Below, piece after piece: positions 7,706 through 15,064 of a stretch of DNA of 24,044 nt (positions are counted from its first letter, which is position 1; each line of letters begins with the position of its first letter). Origin of the DNA: Victivallales bacterium (GTDB taxonomy: Bacteria; Verrucomicrobiota; Lentisphaeria; Oligosphaerales; Oligosphaeraceae); assembly GCA_900769285.1 (NCBI GenBank), contig CAAGGB010000302.1:1-24044 (forward strand). The letters are read 5' to 3'. Both the position numbers and the translations under genes were made by a program. A model generated the notes under the pieces. It saw nothing but the letters and a program-made list of their open reading frames with translations, ran no database searches and had not been told where the DNA came from.

Positions 7706-8779
7706 ATGACGACGCCCCACCATGAGCACAGCCCAGCCGCAGCGACCCACGCCGCACGCGTGGCGCTGCGGCTCCTGCTGCTCATGGCCGCCGTCGCCCT
7801 CGCCGCCACGCCGGACACGCTCCTGGCCGCACCCGCGCCCAGCCGACAACAGACCGCGCCCCCCAAACCCAGGCCGCCCGCCATCCGCCAGACGCGGCTC
7901 AACGGCCGAACCTACCTCCTCATGGCCGACGTGGCGCGCTTCTACGGCCTCGCCGCCTCGCGCCGCGGAAAGGCCTTCGTCTTCAGCTCACCCTACACCC
8001 GCCTGGAGCTCACCCCGGACGCCCGCACCGCCACCCTCAGCGGCACCGACGTCGTCCTCGCCTTCGCCCCCATGCTCCACCAGAAGAGCCTCTACCTCAG
8101 CAAGGCCGACTTCACCGCCTTCATCGACCCCATCCTCAGACCCTCCACCCTCCCCAGACGCACCGTCCGGCGCATCGTCATCGACGCCGGTCACGGCGGC
8201 AAGGACCCCGGCTGCAAGGGCAGCGGCACCATCGAGAAGGACGTCAACCTCGCCATCGCCCTCAAGCTGGCCACCACCCTCCACCAGCGCGGCTACACCG
8301 TCGCCATGACCAGGATGTCCGACCTCTACCTCACCCTCGCCCAGCGCGTCGCACTCGCCCAGCGCTTCCGCCCCGACCTCTTCATCAGCCTCCACTGCAA
8401 CGCCGCCGGCGCCGCCGTCAGCGGCATCGAGGTCTACGCCGCCACACCCAAGGACACCCCCGCCTCCGACGCCAAGGCCGTCTCCGCCAAGCCCTGCGCC
8501 GCCACCCCGCACGACCGCACCAACGCCTTCGTCGCCTACCATACCCAACGGCAGCTCGTCGCCACCCTCAAGCTCCCCGACCGGGCCTCCAGACGCAAGC
8601 GCTACACCGTCATCGCCGACCTCAACGCACCCGCCATCCTCGTCGAGATGGGCTTCCTCACCAACGCCACCGACCGCGCCACCCTCCGCACACCCGCACG
8701 CCAGAAACTTGTCGCCAACGCCATCGCCAACGCCGTCGACCTCTACCGCAAGGCCGTCGCACCCAGGCCCGCGCGCTGA
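7706..8779 (+). CDS. secreted N-acetylmuramoyl-L-alanine amidase (Amidase_3)
   Basis: A 357-aa exported cell-wall hydrolase. The signal peptide has its hydrophobic core at about residues 20-34 and likely ends near AAPA (41-44). Residues about 60-145 form a beta-rich domain resembling the copper-amine-oxidase-N-like or AMIN class. The catalytic Amidase_3 domain spans about 154-350, with zinc ligands H163 (DAGHGG), E177 (TIEKD) and H230 (SLHCN) and the catalytic glutamate E314 (VEMGF). It cleaves the amide bond between MurNAc and L-Ala in septal or lateral peptidoglycan. ATG 7706 is 3 nt after clpX and lacks a clear ribosome-binding site, so translation may depend on clpX; GTG 7760 is a possible alternative start that would still leave a signal peptide. 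Confidence 0.9.
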   Translation: MTTPHHEHSPAAATHAARVALRLLLLMAAVALAATPDTLLAAPAPSRQQTAPPKPRPPAIRQTRLNGRTYLLMADVARFYGLAASRRGKAFVFSSPYTRLELTPDARTATLSGTDVVLAFAPMLHQKSLYLSKADFTAFIDPILRPSTLPRRTVRRIVIDAGHGGKDPGCKGSGTIEKDVNLAIALKLATTLHQRGYTVAMTRMSDLYLTLAQRVALAQRFRPDLFISLHCNAAGAAVSGIEVYAATPKDTPASDAKAVSAKPCAATPHDRTNAFVAYHTQRQLVATLKLPDRASRRKRYTVIADLNAPAILVEMGFLTNATDRATLRTPARQKLVANAIANAVDLYRKAVAPRPAR

Positions 8780-8833
8780 CCCCACCACCCTCCCCTCGCC
8801 ACCCTCACCGCATCAGCACAAGGAACCCTCACC

Positions 8834-9289
8834 ATGCTCGTCAAGGACTGCGTCTTCTGCAAAATCCTCCGCGGGGAAATCCCCTGCACCAAGGTCTACG
8901 AGGATGACCTCGTCCTCGCCTTCCTCGACATCGCCCCCTTCAACTACGGCCATGTCGTCATCATCCCCAAGGAACACCACAACAGCATCACCACCCTCCC
9001 CGAGAACCTCTCCGCGCGCATGATCGCCGTCGCACCCAAAATCGGCGTCGCACAAATCCGCAACCTCAACGCCGACGGCTTCAACCTCATGCTCAACAAC
9101 GGCGCCGCCGCCGGACAGACCGTCCAGCACTGCCACCTCCATGTCATCCCACGCCACACCGGCGACCGCGTCACCATGACCGCGGCTCCCCTCGCCTATG
9201 ACTCACTCGACGCCATGCGCGACGTCGCCGAGAAGCTCCGCCAGAAGCTCGGCGAGACCGACGAGACCAACGCCGAAAACGGCAACTGA
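8834..9289 (+). CDS. HIT family nucleotide-binding protein (histidine triad)
   Basis: A 151-aa protein with an AGGA about 10 nt before the ATG. The histidine-triad motif QHCHLHV (H99, H101, H103) is intact, and an N-terminal C6-x2-C9 pair (CVFC) can bind zinc with downstream histidines. The sequence reads like the Hint/PKCI branch (GHVVIIPKEHH, then DGFNLMLNNG). These enzymes hydrolyse AMP-linked or ADP-linked compounds such as nucleoside phosphoramidates or Ap4A. The physiological substrate cannot be told from sequence. It lies 54 nt after the amidase gene, in the same transcription unit. Confidence 0.93.
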   Translation: MLVKDCVFCKILRGEIPCTKVYEDDLVLAFLDIAPFNYGHVVIIPKEHHNSITTLPENLSARMIAVAPKIGVAQIRNLNADGFNLMLNNGAAAGQTVQHCHLHVIPRHTGDRVTMTAAPLAYDSLDAMRDVAEKLRQKLGETDETNAENGN

Positions 9290-9311
9290 CCGCCCGACAG
9301 GAAGCCACGCC

Positions 9312-9707
9312 ATGCCCTTCCGCTTCCCCAAGGACGACGCCGTCCGTCAGTTCTGCCGCGCCAACCCCAGGTTCCACCCGGACGCCTACTACCTCGTGCA
9401 GCACGCGGTCTCCGTCGCCCACAAATTCCTCGGCCCGCAGTTGCAGAACCGCCACATCACCGGACGCGAACTGGCCGGAACCATCCGCCAGGTCCTCCTC
9501 GAGCTCTATGGCCCCCTCGCCATCGACGTCCTCAACCACTGGAACGTCCACACCACCGCCGACTTCGGACGGCTCGTCTACGACCTCATCGAGCTCAAGC
9601 TCCTCTCCGCCTCCGAAGACGACGACATCCACGACTTCGACGATGTCTACGACTTCAACGAAGCCTTCGTCAAGCCCTTCGCCCCGGAGGAGCGACCGAC
9701 CGCCTAG
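9312..9707 (+). CDS. Minf_1886 family protein (Verrucomicrobia/Planctomycetes-restricted)
   Basis: A 131-aa protein starting at ATG 9312 with AGGA 9 nt before. I recognise the pattern of the Minf_1886 family (TIGR04138, from memory): an N-terminal 'HPDAYYLVQHAV' segment, then RHITGRELAGTIRQ, LELYGPLA, LNHWNVHTTADFGRLVYDLIE, and the acidic end DFDDVYDFNEAF. The function is unknown. The family is described as limited to the PVC bacteria, which makes this gene the main taxonomic marker in the window. It lies 22 nt after the HIT gene and 36 nt before the SHOCT gene. Confidence 0.87.
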   Translation: MPFRFPKDDAVRQFCRANPRFHPDAYYLVQHAVSVAHKFLGPQLQNRHITGRELAGTIRQVLLELYGPLAIDVLNHWNVHTTADFGRLVYDLIELKLLSASEDDDIHDFDDVYDFNEAFVKPFAPEERPTA

Positions 9708-9743
9708 CCCTCGCCTCCCCAACGCACCTTGGAGACTCTCGCC

Positions 9744-10490
9744 ATGAAAGTCGTCTGCCCAAACTGTCAGCAGCCCTACGACATCGCCGACGCCGACATC
9801 GGAAAGCAGTTCCGCTGCACCAAATGCCAGCAGTCCTTCGTCGCCTCCACCACACAGGCCAGCGGCTCCGTCACCGAACGCGCCGAACAGCGAATCAACG
9901 ACGCCATCAGCCGACTCACCAAGGATGACCAGAGCGGCATCGCCCTCGCGCGCATCTACCGCAAGGCCGTGCCCCTCCTCACCGCCAACGAGAGCATCGT
10001 CTACATCGCCCTCCAGAAGCGCATCCTCTTCAACCTCGCCCCCGACGCCCTCGTCATCACCAACCGGCGCGTCATCCTCCTCACCATCGGACTCCTCGGC
10101 TCCACACGCATGTGGGACATCCTCACCCGCGACATCCTCGACGCCAAAATCGAACTCGGCGTCTTCCGCGCCAAAATCCTCATCAAGACCACCAACGGCG
10201 GCGCCAGACTCATCGAGAACCTCCTCAAGACGCCCGCGCAGCGCGCCTACGCCCTCCTCCAGGAGCAGGAGGAGCGCTCCTTCGAGGAACGCAGGCAGCG
10301 CGACCTCGAAATGACCCGCGCCGAGGCCGGCGGCATCTCCATCGGCCCCGGAGGCCTCGGTGCCGCCTACGACGACAACTTCGACCAGAACGTCGAGAAG
10401 CTCGAGAAGCTCAAGAAGCTCCTCGACAGCGGACTCATCACCCAGGGCGAATTCGAGTCCAAGCGACAGGCCATCCTCTCGCGCCTCTAG
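9744..10490 (+). CDS. zinc-ribbon, PH-like and SHOCT domain protein
   Basis: A 248-aa protein starting at ATG 9744 with GGAGA 8 nt upstream. The N-terminus is an MJ0042-type zinc ribbon (C5-x2-C8 and C25-x2-C28). The middle, about residues 75-175, reads like a bacterial PH-like domain (ESIVYIALQKRILFNLAPDALVITNRRVIL, in pieces). A charged coiled region follows (about 172-195), and the end (about 217-247, EKLEKLKKLLDSGLITQGEF and following) is a textbook SHOCT oligomerisation motif. No membrane segment is evident apart from the hydrophobic ILLTIGLLG strand. The role is unknown; such proteins are often membrane- or complex-associated. It is the last gene before a strong terminator. Confidence 0.8.
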   Translation: MKVVCPNCQQPYDIADADIGKQFRCTKCQQSFVASTTQASGSVTERAEQRINDAISRLTKDDQSGIALARIYRKAVPLLTANESIVYIALQKRILFNLAPDALVITNRRVILLTIGLLGSTRMWDILTRDILDAKIELGVFRAKILIKTTNGGARLIENLLKTPAQRAYALLQEQEERSFEERRQRDLEMTRAEAGGISIGPGGLGAAYDDNFDQNVEKLEKLKKLLDSGLITQGEFESKRQAILSRL

Positions 10491-10528
10491 CCCTCTCCCC
10501 CCGCATCCGCCCCTTCCCCGCACCATCC

Positions 10529-10566
10529 AGCGCGGCCCTGCCTCCAGCCAGAGCCGCGCTTTTTTT
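10529..10566 (+). terminator. intrinsic terminator of the clpX-SHOCT transcription unit
   Basis: A perfect 8-bp stem AGCGCGGC (10529-10536) and GCCGCGCT (10553-10560) is directly followed by a run of seven T (10560-10566). It cleanly separates the housekeeping block from the GTPase/radical SAM operon. Confidence 0.9.
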
Positions 10567-10575
10567 GCCCCTCCA

Positions 10576-10606
10576 CGACAAATTCCGTCGCCTGGCGCGA
10601 ATATAT
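10576..10606 (+). promoter_or_regulatory. promoter of the GTPase/radical SAM operon (shared motif, copy 1)
   Basis: The block CGACAAATT (10576-10584) is followed, 13 nt on, by CGAATATAT (10598-10606). Read as a sigma-70-type promoter, GACAAA is the -35 box and AATATA, 17 nt later, the -10 box. It lies 10 nt past the terminator T-run and about 60 nt before GTPase A. Both blocks recur at the same spacing at 18671-18701, which supports a real, shared control element. Confidence 0.65.
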
Positions 10607-10666
10607 AGAGTGTACCACAGAGGCCATGCCACCAGCAACAGACGCCAAACCACCACCACCGAGACC

Positions 10667-11578
10667 ATGACCACGCCACTCCCCAACCATCCGCTCCCAC
10701 AGAAACTTCAAGCCATGCTCTCCAGCCTGGCACAAATTCCCAAAGTGTCCCAGAGGGACATCGACGCCCTCAGACAGGCGCTTCTGCGACAGGGCGACAG
10801 CCACCTCTACATCGCCAACGCCGGCCCCATGAACCCCGGCAAAAGCACGTTCTTCAACGCCCTCCTCAACGCGCCGGAGCGCTTCAGGACCGCCGACGTC
10901 AGACAGACCACCGTCAACCAGCTCGAGCCCCTCACCGACCGCATCACCCTCATCGACACCCCCGGATGCAGCTCCGCCCAACTGGCCGACGACGAGGAGG
11001 CCGGCGCCGCCTTCCGCATGGCCGACATCATCACCTTCGTCCACAACATCTGCACCGGCGGCCTCCTCAAAGCGGAAATGGACATCCTCACCTACCTCCA
11101 GAGCCTCTTCGGCGACGACTTCCCCTCACGAGTCCTCATCGTCTGCAACCGCACCGACGAGACCGCCGACGCTGAGGAAATCCAGCGCAACTGCGGCGAA
11201 ATCACCGCCCAGCTCCACGAGTGGCTTCACACCGCGCTCCCCCTCCACCCCGTCTCCTCGACCTACTTCTTCGAGGGCATGGCCATGCTCGACGCCGGCA
11301 ACCCCGACGGCAACGTCCTCCTCCAGGAAAGCGGCATCCCACAGCTCCGCACACACCTCCTCAAACTCACACAGAAGCTCGGGCCACGCGGCCTCTCCGC
11401 CATCCAGCCCATCCTCCAGCGACTCAACCGCATCCGCGAGGAACAGCAGCAGTGCGTCGACACCGCGCGGAAAGACTATCGCGACGCCAAGTCCGCCATC
11501 CTCAACGACTGGAAATCTCGCGTCAATGGCCCCATCCGTGATGCCTGGAACAGCTGTTATAGCCTCTCTCCCAAATAA
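10667..11578 (+). CDS. small dynamin-superfamily-like GTPase A
   Basis: A 303-aa protein from ATG 10667. The frame extends upstream through the terminator and promoter, so this start is chosen by context. P-loop GPMNPGKS (53-60, with an unusual proline before GK), switch threonines T81/T82, G3 motif DTPG (97-100), G4 motif NRTD (161-164) and a VSST G5-like motif at about 196-199. After the G domain only about 100 residues of helix remain (about 220-300), with charged coiled-coil character. It lacks the long stalk of the two larger GTPases in the operon. It could be the regulatory or assembly GTPase for these. The specific family was not identified. Confidence 0.8.
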   Translation: MTTPLPNHPLPQKLQAMLSSLAQIPKVSQRDIDALRQALLRQGDSHLYIANAGPMNPGKSTFFNALLNAPERFRTADVRQTTVNQLEPLTDRITLIDTPGCSSAQLADDEEAGAAFRMADIITFVHNICTGGLLKAEMDILTYLQSLFGDDFPSRVLIVCNRTDETADAEEIQRNCGEITAQLHEWLHTALPLHPVSSTYFFEGMAMLDAGNPDGNVLLQESGIPQLRTHLLKLTQKLGPRGLSAIQPILQRLNRIREEQQQCVDTARKDYRDAKSAILNDWKSRVNGPIRDAWNSCYSLSPK

Positions 11579-11657
11579 GCGACCGACACACGCAACCCAG
11601 CCACGCAACCAGCAGACAACATAACTGATACAGCAAACACAGGAGCCCATACACACC

Positions 11658-12110
11658 ATGGCCATCGTAGTCGCAGGCATCATCGGCGGCGCCATCGTCG
11701 GCGCCGCCCTCAAGGACGAATTCTCCGGCGGAAGACGCCGCCACCATTCAGACCACTCGGACTACAGCGACGCCGCCTACCAGGAGGACATTCGACGTCG
11801 GGCGGAAGAGGAAAAGCGCCAGCGGCGGCTCGCGGAGGCCAAGGCCGACCTCGACGACGCCATCACCCAAAACGTCAACCAGTTCGAGAACCAGAACCTG
11901 CTCTCCGTCGACCAGGTCGCCACCGCCGACTCCTGCCGATTCGAACAATTCGAGGACGACATCGCCGACCAGAACGCCGCCGTCAAGCAGGCCGTCCAAA
12001 GCCAGGGCGCCGCCGACCAGGCCCGGCAGCTCAAGAGACAGCAGGACAGGCTCAAACGCCTCGACGACGCCATCGACGCCATCAACCAGGCCATCCGCAA
12101 CCAGGACTGA
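11658..12110 (+). CDS. small protein with glycine-zipper membrane segment and coiled coil
   Basis: A 150-aa protein with AGGAG about 12 nt before ATG 11658. The N-terminus AIVVAGIIGGAIVGAAL (residues 2-18) is a glycine-zipper-like membrane or membrane-inserting helix. A flexible Gly/Arg/His/Ser/Asp-rich linker (about 24-40) follows, then charged helices rich in Gln, Asp, Ala and Lys (about 42-148) that should form a coiled coil. One cysteine is in the middle. I do not recognise a family. It sits between two GTPases in a tight operon, so a membrane adaptor for the GTPases or a substrate of the radical SAM enzymes are the two ideas worth testing. Confidence 0.72.
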   Translation: MAIVVAGIIGGAIVGAALKDEFSGGRRRHHSDHSDYSDAAYQEDIRRRAEEEKRQRRLAEAKADLDDAITQNVNQFENQNLLSVDQVATADSCRFEQFEDDIADQNAAVKQAVQSQGAADQARQLKRQQDRLKRLDDAIDAINQAIRNQD

Positions 12111-12131
12111 CGCACCCCACACCACCACAGC

Positions 12132-13898
12132 ATGAGCCAGATACTCGACGACCTCAAGGCGTTCCAGGACAGCCTCAACGCCTCCAGAAGAATCCTCGGC
12201 GACTTCCAGGACGACCTCGGCAACCGACTCCGCGCCATCTCCAAGCTCCTCAGCGACCTCAGTTCCCAGACCGACGCCCTCAAAAGCACGAAGACCACCG
12301 ACGACATCGGCAAACTGCTCGCGCAGGAGACCGCCAACTGGCAGGCCATCGTGGACGAATGTGCCCGAAAGATCGCCGAGAACATCACCGGACGCGACTT
12401 CCAGCACCGCTTCGAGAAGCAGGCGCTGGTCATCGTCTTCGGCATCGTCAAGGCAGGAAAGTCAACCCTCGGCAACTTCATCCGCGGACGCGCCTTCGCC
12501 AACGCCCCCTTCGACAACCCCTACAAGCACCAGGACCAGCTCCCCATCTCCGACATCACCGTCGAAGTCTCCGGACGACCCGACGCACAGCACAAGGACT
12601 ACTTCGACGAGAACAGCATCGAGTCCACCTGCTCCGCACAGTACTTCACCATGCCGGGACTCGTCTGGGTCGACACACCCGGAACCGCCGCACTCGCCAA
12701 GAAGGACGACATCCGCATCCTCGAGGACATCGCCAGGCAGTTCGTCATGTACGCCGACCTCGTCGTCTTCCTCGCCAACTCCGCCTCCCCGGGCGTCAGC
12801 GACGACATCAAGAACTACCAGAGCCTCTACCAGAACGGCAAGCGAGCACTCATGCTCATCACCCGCTCCGACACCACCTCCAAACCCAAGGTCGTCAACG
12901 GCAAGGTTGTCAAGGACATCGTCGCCAAAGACCCCGAGCGACGACGCCTCCAGGAGGAGTCTCTCTGCGACGCACTCGCCGAACAGGGCATCCCACGACA
13001 GCATATCGCCGCCGTCAGCATCTCCACCCGACTCGCCGAAATGGCCATCCAGCAACAGGACGACCAACGCTGGCGCGACAGCAACATGGGTCAGCTCTAC
13101 CGCAGCATCGGTGACGTCATCAGCAACCAGGAAATCCTCCGCCTCAAGCAGGAAAACCCCAGACGGCAGCTCAACGACGCCATCGACGCCATCATCGGAC
13201 TCCGTGACGGACACCCCCTCGAAGGCGCCTCCCTCCACCGCCTCGCCAACGCCATGGCCACCGTCCGGCAGACCATGCGACAACACTACGACGAACTCGC
13301 TCCGGACGGACGCCTCGCCGCAGACATCACCCTGGACGCCATCAACCGACTCCGCGCCGCCGTCCGACACCTCATCGACGAACAGGCCGACAGCAGCACA
13401 CAGGAGTCCATCAGCATCTCCCTCCATACCCTCCAGGACAAGATCACCTCGACGCTCCAGGATGTCCTCCAGCACCAGGTGCAGCGCCTCATCGGACACT
13501 ATCAGGTGTCCGCCAAGGCCGTGCTCTCCACCGACGCCATCACCGCCACCGCCACCCGACAGCACGGCACCCACACCTACGAGGTGACGCAACCCTACCG
13601 CTGCCGGCGCGAGCCGGAGGGCCTCTGGGAGCATATCTGCTCCTTCTTCGGCAAGTCCTACTATGGCTATGACACCCGCACCGAACAGAAAACCATCGAC
13701 ATCGACCGCGGCTTCGACACCACCGCCGCCAAAGCCCAGATCCTCGCCCAACTGGAGAACGAGGCACGGCGCTTCGTCGCCGCCGAGCTCGCCCATATCC
13801 GCGACAGCTTCTTCCTCGCCGGCATCCAGCGCCTCGACGCCCTCATCAGCAACGTCAACGGCCTCTCGGACAGGCTGAACGGCCTACGCTTCCACTGA
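12132..13898 (+). CDS. large dynamin-like GTPase B
   Basis: A 588-aa protein. An N-terminal coiled coil (about 1-90) precedes the G domain: P-loop GIVKAGKS (104-111), G3 DTPG (181-184), and a G4 position reading TRSD (244-247) instead of NKxD. The rest (about 320-588) is mostly long helices, interrupted near 480-525 by an aromatic, Cys-containing segment (YRCRREPEGLWEHICSFF), possibly a membrane-contact tip. The architecture of helices, G domain and helical stalk is that of bacterial dynamin-like proteins, which remodel or protect membranes and often work in pairs. It starts 21 nt after the 150-aa gene and ends 8 nt before the radical SAM/SPASM gene. Confidence 0.82.
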   Translation: MSQILDDLKAFQDSLNASRRILGDFQDDLGNRLRAISKLLSDLSSQTDALKSTKTTDDIGKLLAQETANWQAIVDECARKIAENITGRDFQHRFEKQALVIVFGIVKAGKSTLGNFIRGRAFANAPFDNPYKHQDQLPISDITVEVSGRPDAQHKDYFDENSIESTCSAQYFTMPGLVWVDTPGTAALAKKDDIRILEDIARQFVMYADLVVFLANSASPGVSDDIKNYQSLYQNGKRALMLITRSDTTSKPKVVNGKVVKDIVAKDPERRRLQEESLCDALAEQGIPRQHIAAVSISTRLAEMAIQQQDDQRWRDSNMGQLYRSIGDVISNQEILRLKQENPRRQLNDAIDAIIGLRDGHPLEGASLHRLANAMATVRQTMRQHYDELAPDGRLAADITLDAINRLRAAVRHLIDEQADSSTQESISISLHTLQDKITSTLQDVLQHQVQRLIGHYQVSAKAVLSTDAITATATRQHGTHTYEVTQPYRCRREPEGLWEHICSFFGKSYYGYDTRTEQKTIDIDRGFDTTAAKAQILAQLENEARRFVAAELAHIRDSFFLAGIQRLDALISNVNGLSDRLNGLRFH

Positions 13899-13906
13899 CC
13901 GGCACC

Positions 13907-15064
13907 ATGAAGACACCACAACTGGACACCATCATCCTCAAGGCCACCTCGCGCTGCTGCCTCGCCTGCGACTACTGCTCCGCCCACGCCCCTGACCTGG
14001 CCTCGACATCTCCCCACACCTTCAGCCCGGCACGGCTCCTCGAATGCCTCGCCGCCCTGCACGACGCCTCGCTCCTGTCCGAGACGCTCACCCTCATCTG
14101 GCATGGGGGCGAACCGCTGCTCTTCCCCCATGACCTCGCCAGCAAGCTCATGGATGACCTCCGCGACTTCGCCGACCGCCGCAGGCTCTCCATCCGCTTC
14201 CGCCTCCAGACCAACGCCTTCCACCTCCCACCAGGCTGGCTCCAAACCCTCGCCAGACACCAGGTCCACGTCGGCATCTCCCTCGACGGCCCACAGCCCA
14301 TCCATGACGCGGCCCGCCACGCACCCGACGGCTCCGGCTCCTACCACCACGCCCTCCAGACACTCCAGACACTCCAGGACCACCACATCCCCACCGCCAT
14401 CCTCTCCGTCATCGACGCCCGGCACACCGGACACGAGCGCGACTACCTCGACTGGCTCGCCAACCTCAACGTCACCGCCAGACTCAACCCGCGCTTCGAC
14501 TGCTCCGGAACCGGCCACAACGACTGGAACACCTACTTCTCATTCCTCCGGCACCTCTTCGAGGTGGCCCTGGACCACCCGCATCCCTTCCGCCTCCAGC
14601 CCCTCGACTGGCTCCTCCAGACGCTCATTCACGGCACGCCGCCACAGGAGTGCGCCTACTCCGGACAGTGCGGACAGCATCTCATCGCCTTCACCCCCGA
14701 CAACCGCATCGCACCCTGCGGCAGACTCGCCGACAACGGCGGCCCCTGCGCCGACTGGACACCCCACACGCTCCCCACACAGCTCGCCGGCCTCCTCGAC
14801 GCCCTCGAACGCGAGACCACGCAGCAACGCCAGGCTAACGGCTGCGACACCTGCCCCATCCGACACTGCTGCCACGGCGGCTGCCCCGCCGTCCGCAGAG
14901 CCGAACACGGACAGCACGAATTCTGCCGCCAGTTCAGGAACTTCATCGCCTATCTTGCCCACGACGGCCTGCGCCAGCTCCGGCAACGTCTCCAGGACGA
15001 GCGCCGCCGCACCGCCAACCACATCGACGACCTCCAGAAGGCGATGACCCAACACCAGCCATGA
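13907..15064 (+). CDS. radical SAM/SPASM domain enzyme (peptide/protein-modifying type)
   Basis: A 385-aa protein starting 8 nt after GTPase B. The radical SAM cluster motif is C17-x3-C21-x2-C24, followed by the family's HGGEPLL (about 66-72) and SLDGP motifs. The C-terminal third is cysteine-rich (CAYSGQC, APCGRL, GCDTCPIRHCCHGGCP, FCRQF), which is a SPASM domain holding auxiliary 4Fe-4S clusters. Relatives include anaerobic sulfatase maturases and RiPP-modifying enzymes that act on peptides or proteins. No sulfatase or obvious precursor peptide is next to it. The stop codon overlaps the start of the next radical SAM gene (ATGA). Confidence 0.9.
   Translation: MKTPQLDTIILKATSRCCLACDYCSAHAPDLASTSPHTFSPARLLECLAALHDASLLSETLTLIWHGGEPLLFPHDLASKLMDDLRDFADRRRLSIRFRLQTNAFHLPPGWLQTLARHQVHVGISLDGPQPIHDAARHAPDGSGSYHHALQTLQTLQDHHIPTAILSVIDARHTGHERDYLDWLANLNVTARLNPRFDCSGTGHNDWNTYFSFLRHLFEVALDHPHPFRLQPLDWLLQTLIHGTPPQECAYSGQCGQHLIAFTPDNRIAPCGRLADNGGPCADWTPHTLPTQLAGLLDALERETTQQRQANGCDTCPIRHCCHGGCPAVRRAEHGQHEFCRQFRNFIAYLAHDGLRQLRQRLQDERRRTANHIDDLQKAMTQHQP

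Noticed and set aside
6479..7849. 456-codon open frame antisense to clpX
   Set aside because: Shadow of the clpX reading frame; composition is biased and no domain is recognisable.
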